Source of the DNA: Rhizophlyctis rosea
Lineage: Eukaryota > Chytridiomycota > Chytridiomycetes > Rhizophlyctidales > Rhizophlyctidaceae
Reading direction: 5' to 3'
DNA: 64,000 nucleotides
NCBI GenBank assembly: GCA_027596075.1
Contig: JADGJC010000073.1
Coordinates: 5,159 to 69,158, forward strand
Below, one piece after another: positions 59,100 through 64,000 of this stretch. The position numbers and the translations under genes were made by a program. The number at the start of each line of letters is the position of its first letter. Position 1 is the stretch's first letter. The notes beneath the pieces were generated by a model that was not told where the DNA came from, searched no databases, and worked only from the letters and a program-made list of their open reading frames with translations.

Positions 59100-61560
59100 T
59101 CACGACAGGTGATTGCAGTGCCGCCATTGCCACCAGCCCGCTTCAAGAAATTGTTCCCTGAGCGTACAACTCCCTCTTTGCAATGATCGTAACACTGTCT
59201 GGCTGCTAGGCATACATACGTATTTGATTTCGAGACATCATCAGCTTGTTGTCTTCAATCTACACACTTGGCGCACAAGGCGAACTGTCAATCATACTTT
59301 TCCTCCCCGTGCCGACACTCGAGCAATCCAATCAGCAATAGCAATGCGTTGACTCTCAACGCTAGATGCCGTGGCAACGGATGGTTCGCGTCTGCCTCAT
59401 ATTGCATTGCGTCCGCGCAAAAGAGTAAGGTCTGTGAGTTGGACACGACTATTGCATACTTTGCATGGAGCAGGGTGCTCATGATGTTATGCATAGCCTG
59501 AGATCTCCATTTCAAAAAGGGATTAATTTCAGCAATGTGCACTCCTTCCAATGGATACATATGACAAGCTGCTTGGGAAGCTGAAAAAAGACACAACTGC
59601 GAAGTTCGACTTGCGAAGAAGTGTTCAAACCCTGGTCCGCTGTTGAAAGTTCTCATTAGTTCCGTCCTCCTCAATACTACTGACTAGTTCGTCCGTTGAA
59701 ATCAAAGACGGGAGAGCTGGTCCATGTGTGTATGCAATGCAATACGTTTGTGCAACATCGCAAAAATGAACAAGAGGATAGCACCACGCGATCGTTTGAT
59801 CATGACGGTGGACATCAAGCATCAAAAAAGGTCAAGGAACTCGTACAAGGTTTTTGCCGTCATCAGTCCTGGCATGCGGAGGGCAGTATGCTCACACGTG
59901 AATGTTCATCTTATGAACCTTCAGGAAGGCCGTAAAACCGGTGACCTCCTCATCACGATGAGCAGCGATGTGTTCCTCGGGTGAGTTTAAAGGAAGCGGG
60001 ATGGGTTCCGTTGCGAGTGTGACGGAATAGTTCAATCAGTCCATTCCTCACCGTAACTTCGACAGTATAAGGTTGCGTCGGGAGCATCTTCTTGGTAGAC
60101 TCTAGGTGCACCATATCGCAATTTCCGATATGTTATTCCTTTTGTGCACGATTCCGTATGGATGGGTCAGATGCAGAACGGTGATACTGGATACGGATCC
60201 ACTCTCTTCAACCCTCTGCTGTCCTTGCTGCACAAATACAATTTCCCTACCTGATTTGAGACCAATTTTTTGCGATGCAGGAAGTGGCATGCAGTGAGTT
60301 GCAACAGACTGATAATGTCCTTGTCAGCTTGCGGCTTCTTTTTGCTTGCGCACATCCCTCCGTTGAAACCGGGGATCCGTCGTCTGAAGCTTGTGAGGGG
60401 TCGTTGTCACAATCATTTGTTTCATCTTTTGACAAGCTGTTGCCGGAGTCGGATGCGTGGGACCTGTTGCGGACGTGCAGGAAGATGTATGCACTTTGCT
60501 TGAATGTTGACTTTTTTCTATCCATTCGAAAATCCAGTATAAGGTTTGGGGGTCATCAGGCGCAACAGATAATCTCAAATTGATCAAGCGACACGGACTT
60601 TCTCTGCAACAAGCGAAGTTTGGCGTCCGTTTCATCACCGGCTGACTTTGAACGCAGTGTTGTAAAGTTTGATCGTCCGCCATGTTGTCATCACATTTCC
60701 ATAACCGTCGGCTTGACCGTATGGAAAAGGGGTTTGCAGGGTATGACCCCTGCACCTCAGTGGGTAATTTGCATCGACGGAAGTTTTCCCTAGACCCTAT
60801 GGATGTTGCCAACACAAAAGGGGGTGATGCGCCGTGCCGCTCAAATTCAGCATTACCTGATGGTGCTTTGGGATACCTCGCAGAGAAATGGATGATAAGA
60901 GTTCGAGATGCTGCTTCAAATGCTCCAAATGGAGCCAAACCAACCACGTTCACTTTTGCGCTGGTAAAGTTGCAGCGTACGATCTCATCTTAGGATCTGT
61001 CGAGGCTTGTCGCCGTTCTGTGCTGGGCATTGAACAGCCGTCCGAACCTCTCATGAGACATCTAGAAATATTGACATTGTTTTTTCGCATGCATGCACGG
61101 GCAAAAATGGTGCATGATCTCATTTGCTTCAAGAGCTCCAAATATTTACAGTTGTTTTTGGTCCTAATGACCGGTCACAAATGAGCAGGCGACAAGGGGC
61201 AGTTGCGGCTTTAGATATCCTTTACAGCGATCTGAGCTGAAATGCCTTCAACACACTAGCAGTAGTTGAACTTGTTTAGCCTGCTCAATCTGAGGACTTT
61301 GACGGACTAAAGTTGACCTGCTCAATCTGAGGACTTTAACGGACTAAAGTTGGTACAAACAGCCGATTCAACGCTTTGGAGGTACAGGACAGATGGGTGT
61401 GCAATCAATCGTTGACAGGAGATTCATCTCTTCCGCACCAAGAAATCATTGACTTTGCTGACGTAAGCAAACAAACAGCATGCGCATCAGCACTTCAGCA
61501 CTGCAAATTCTCGGTTGCTTAAATGTCCATTGTAGTTTCACCATACTTCCATCTCATAGA
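59100..61560 (+). repeat. Degenerate long repeat, copy C
   Basis: Collinear partner of copy A with a nearly constant offset of 4.44-4.47 kb. It also carries the gacatcatcagcttgttgtc block at about 59235, related to gacatcaacaacctgttgtc at 57164. Confidence 0.6.
61280..61353. repeat. 37-base tandem duplication
   Basis: 61280-61316 and 61317-61353 differ at one base. Confidence 0.9.
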
Positions 61561-61586
61561 GTTTCAGGTTGGACGGGATGGTCAGA

Positions 61587-61706
61587 TGTCAACAAACGTA
61601 AAGGACGCAGCGCAAAAAGAGAATAGCATCTGATGATGTCTCATGGGCGTAGATTTGAAACAACAGGTTGTTGATGCCGCAAAATGAGCCATTGCCTGCA
61701 TGTTCA
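61587..61706 (-). repeat. Inverted piece of the long repeat
   Basis: Its reverse complement reads catgcaggcaatggctcatt, then gacatcaacaacctgttgtt-like and catcagatgctatt.t.tttttgcg(c/t)tgcgtc. It closely follows 57138-57250. Confidence 0.7.
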
Positions 61707-61859
61707 TCAGATTCCAGTTGAGTATGTTGTGATGTATTGTTGGAGGCCAAGGCTGATAGTTTGTCACTTTGATGGATCAATGGCAAGATGAATAACAATT
61801 TCAACACACGGAGCATGAGGACCGTGAGGTTTCCTACTACTGGGCATGCCACCTACATA

Positions 61860-62631
61860 GTTATTAGATTGCAAAAAATTTGAAAGGAGTTATCTTTTTC
61901 CGACTCACTGACGATTCGTTTATGCAAAAATAGGAGGCACTCACCATATCACCTCAATGAGAAGCTTCAAAATGTCAGAAAAAGGAAATACATATATGCC
62001 GCGGCTAGAGACCGTAGAACACGAAGAAGTGGCCACGATCTGATTCACCAACAAATACCAGCTGTGAACTGCCCAGATTATTCAATATGCCAACAGAGGC
62101 AGAGGGGAAAACTCCTTGCAGACGCATGACACCAACTATACAAGGCCCACAGGGATGTTTTCTAGGATGCGGTCTGATTCCCCCCTCCCTTCCGTCTTGA
62201 CAAGCTCTTCAACAAAGAAGCATCGATACCGCGGTTTTCCCAGCTTTACCACGTGCGCTGCAAATCTGTGCACGTCGAGATAACAATGATGCACTTGAAT
62301 ATCAAGAGCATCAGTACTAATCAGTTTGCTTCTTCAAGATAATCAATAACGGCTATAAGTTGTATTGATGTTCGGATACATGATTCATATGTAACAAGTG
62401 CCTATTCGCTATTTGCTCTACTTTCAGCTTCATATCTGTATACACTACAGGCGCATCGCTTGGAAACAAGCTCACCACTAAACAGCATGAGCAGCCCGTT
62501 AGATGTTATACAATCAGACTTAGGCCCGTCTACCGAAACTGGTGTAGCTTGACTTGACACTCACCATCATGTTGAAATGGTTACGGTTGCGTCCGTTATG
62601 CATGCGGTTGATAGACTGCCGACGTAATGAG
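61860..62631. other. Gene-free stretch, downstream of the Met/Cys-rich gene
   Basis: Nothing recognised. Confidence 0.4.
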
Positions 62632-63357
62632 TTAATATTCCGCATCCGTCATAACTAAAATATGACTAGTTGGCTTGCTCACATCCATATCACAGCCAAC
62701 ACGACCAATTTCCATACCCAACTGATTAGCGCAACGTTCCATCATGTCAATATCCAAGTCGGTTTTGCAGGTGCGGCCGCGGTTGAACATCATACCCATC
62801 ATCTGCGACATGCCAGCGGTCATGCCGGGGATACAGTTCATCATCATGTGGTCACCGATGGGGGCATTGCAAGTGCGGGAGCCGTCCATACCATGGTGGT
62901 TGTGCATGTTGGTGTTGGTCATGCCCATGTTGAGCGGACGGAAGGCCATGGTGTCGGCGCCACCGAGCATTGGGAAGGCGTGCGTCGAGTTGATGGGACA
63001 GTTGGGATGGATGTTGCCGGTGGGAGTCCAAGCAGGAGCGCACTTGATCAGGATGTCGGCACCGCATTCGCCGCAGTAATCACAAATGGGGGAGCCGTTC
63101 CAGGTAGAGGTCTGGATGGGTTCGACCATGACATCGACGATGATCATGTCGCAGTCGTTGGGAGGGGAACAGAAGGAGGCGTTGTTCCATTTGGAAGGGT
63201 TAGAACGAAATGGCATGGTAGTGAGCATGCTACCCATATTGGTACCGAAGGGCTATTGGTTGTTCTGGAGCTCGAAGAAGGCGTTGTTGATGTTGCGCAT
63301 GCGGCGGTTGGGCATGGGTTGGAACGGGACAGGGTTCATGCTGACGATGGCGGACAT
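62632..63357 (-). CDS. Met/His/Cys-rich protein, possibly metal-binding; in-frame TAG near the start
   Basis: From the ATG at 63357 the frame runs MSAIVSMNPVPFQPMPNRRM...FFELQNNQ, meets TAG at 63255-63253 (codon 35), then continues in the same frame (PFGTNMGSMLTTMPFRSN...) to TAA at 62632. The part after the stop is 201 residues from the ATG at 63234 or so (GSMLTTMPF). It has 12 Cys, including CDYCGECG and IKC, and Met/His clusters (NMHNHHGMDG, GMSQMMGMMFNRGRTC). These resemble soft-metal (copper) binding motifs; this is inference. I do not recognise the family. The stop may be a true nonsense mutation, a readthrough site, or the end of a small intron or upstream frame with the real start downstream. 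Confidence 0.55.
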
Positions 63358-64000
63358 TATGTTTGTTGGTTGACAGGTGGCGAATAGCAAAGATGCTGAT
63401 GGTGCTTGGCGTATGAGACAGTTCTTCGGCTCTCGGGAGTCTGATCTGCTGAGGCATTTCAGCGGCCGCAACAATTAATACCCAAGAGCTGCCGAATGCT
63501 CCATTAAGCCGATGGTGACAATCGTGTTTGGCTTGAAGGCGCTGTCATGGCGGTGCAATGAATTGGTAGTTGTTATTACTCATATTTTACACGCATTATG
63601 GGGAGTGTAGGGGCAGCGCGTAAAATTTTGACAAGCCCACCCCACACTGTAGAAATGGCCAATGACTCCCGTAACTAGCGTACGACGAAGACGCGTCCTT
63701 AAGAAGCTTATGGAATAGGTGGGATGGGTAGGGATGATTTCTGTGGTTTCTCACCACCCTTCGAGTGTGGATGGGGGAGAAGACTCCGAGCAAGTGGTAA
63801 ACCACAAGTGGGAGAAGACCCATATTGGGGTAATTTAGGCCAGCTTGCTGGACCGCCCAATGCTCTTATCGCAGGAAGCGTATGGACGCGTCACACCGCC
63901 TTCATGATCTGCGATATCTCCCCAGTCTCACAAAGTTGACAGAGGAGTTTGACAGGTTTGACAGCTCCATGACTGGTTGATCGTGCCGATAATCAATTGT
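63358..64000. other. Upstream region of the Met/Cys-rich gene
   Basis: No further gene is supported to the window edge. Confidence 0.4.

Noticed and set aside
1..64000. tRNA, rRNA or CRISPR
   Set aside because: I looked for T-loop GGTTCRA-type boxes with paired stems and for regularly spaced repeats, and found none. A tRNAscan run would be decisive.

Overview
The window is fungal nuclear DNA. Genes occur on both strands and are spaced kilobases apart. Several have short spliceosomal introns (GTRAGT-type donors, YAG acceptors), TATA boxes are recognisable, and the gene families are typical of fungi: a tricalbin/E-Syt-like lipid-transfer tether, a C2H2 regulator, an MFS permease, SNF1-type kinase remains and PDP-type PP2C remains. 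I cannot place it further with certainty. An early-diverging or filamentous fungus fits. No bacterial, organellar or viral block is seen.

Apparently intact genes: a 14-exon SMP/C2 membrane-contact protein (47-4999, -), a Ser/Pro-rich protein of unknown function with a Cys/His-rich end (5922-7734, +), a small VOC/glyoxalase-fold protein (13066-13467, +), a DEDDy 3'-5' exonuclease with a Gln/Pro-rich N-terminus (16353-17609, -), a small RRM-like protein (27459-28030, +), a putative membrane-anchored ADP-ribosyltransferase-fold protein (30271-31080, +), a C2H2 zinc-finger regulator (34398-35852, -) and a three-exon MFS permease (49845-51681, -). A Met/His/Cys-rich protein (62632-63357, -) is interrupted in its first part by an in-frame TAG.

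Between these lies a large amount of decayed duplicate DNA. From 18.6 to 28.4 kb there is a gene graveyard: a frameshifted RRM-like copy, an F-box relic running straight into a PP2C (pyruvate dehydrogenase phosphatase-type) relic, a membrane-protein relic, a SNF1/AMPK-type kinase relic, and the C-terminal half of a second DEDDy exonuclease. The RRM-like gene and the exonuclease occur twice in the same order and orientation relative to each other. 3'-terminal fragments of the 5.9-kb gene and of the VOC gene lie just downstream of their parents. From 54.6 to 61.7 kb there is an old multi-copy repeat about 2.2-4.5 kb in period, with one inverted piece. A 317-bp TIR element with an ATT target duplication lies at 33.3 kb and a long hairpin element at 53.4-53.8 kb. 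Many short, slightly diverged tandem duplications are scattered through the gene-free DNA. The stretches 35.9-49.8 kb and 51.7-62.6 kb hold no gene I can support.
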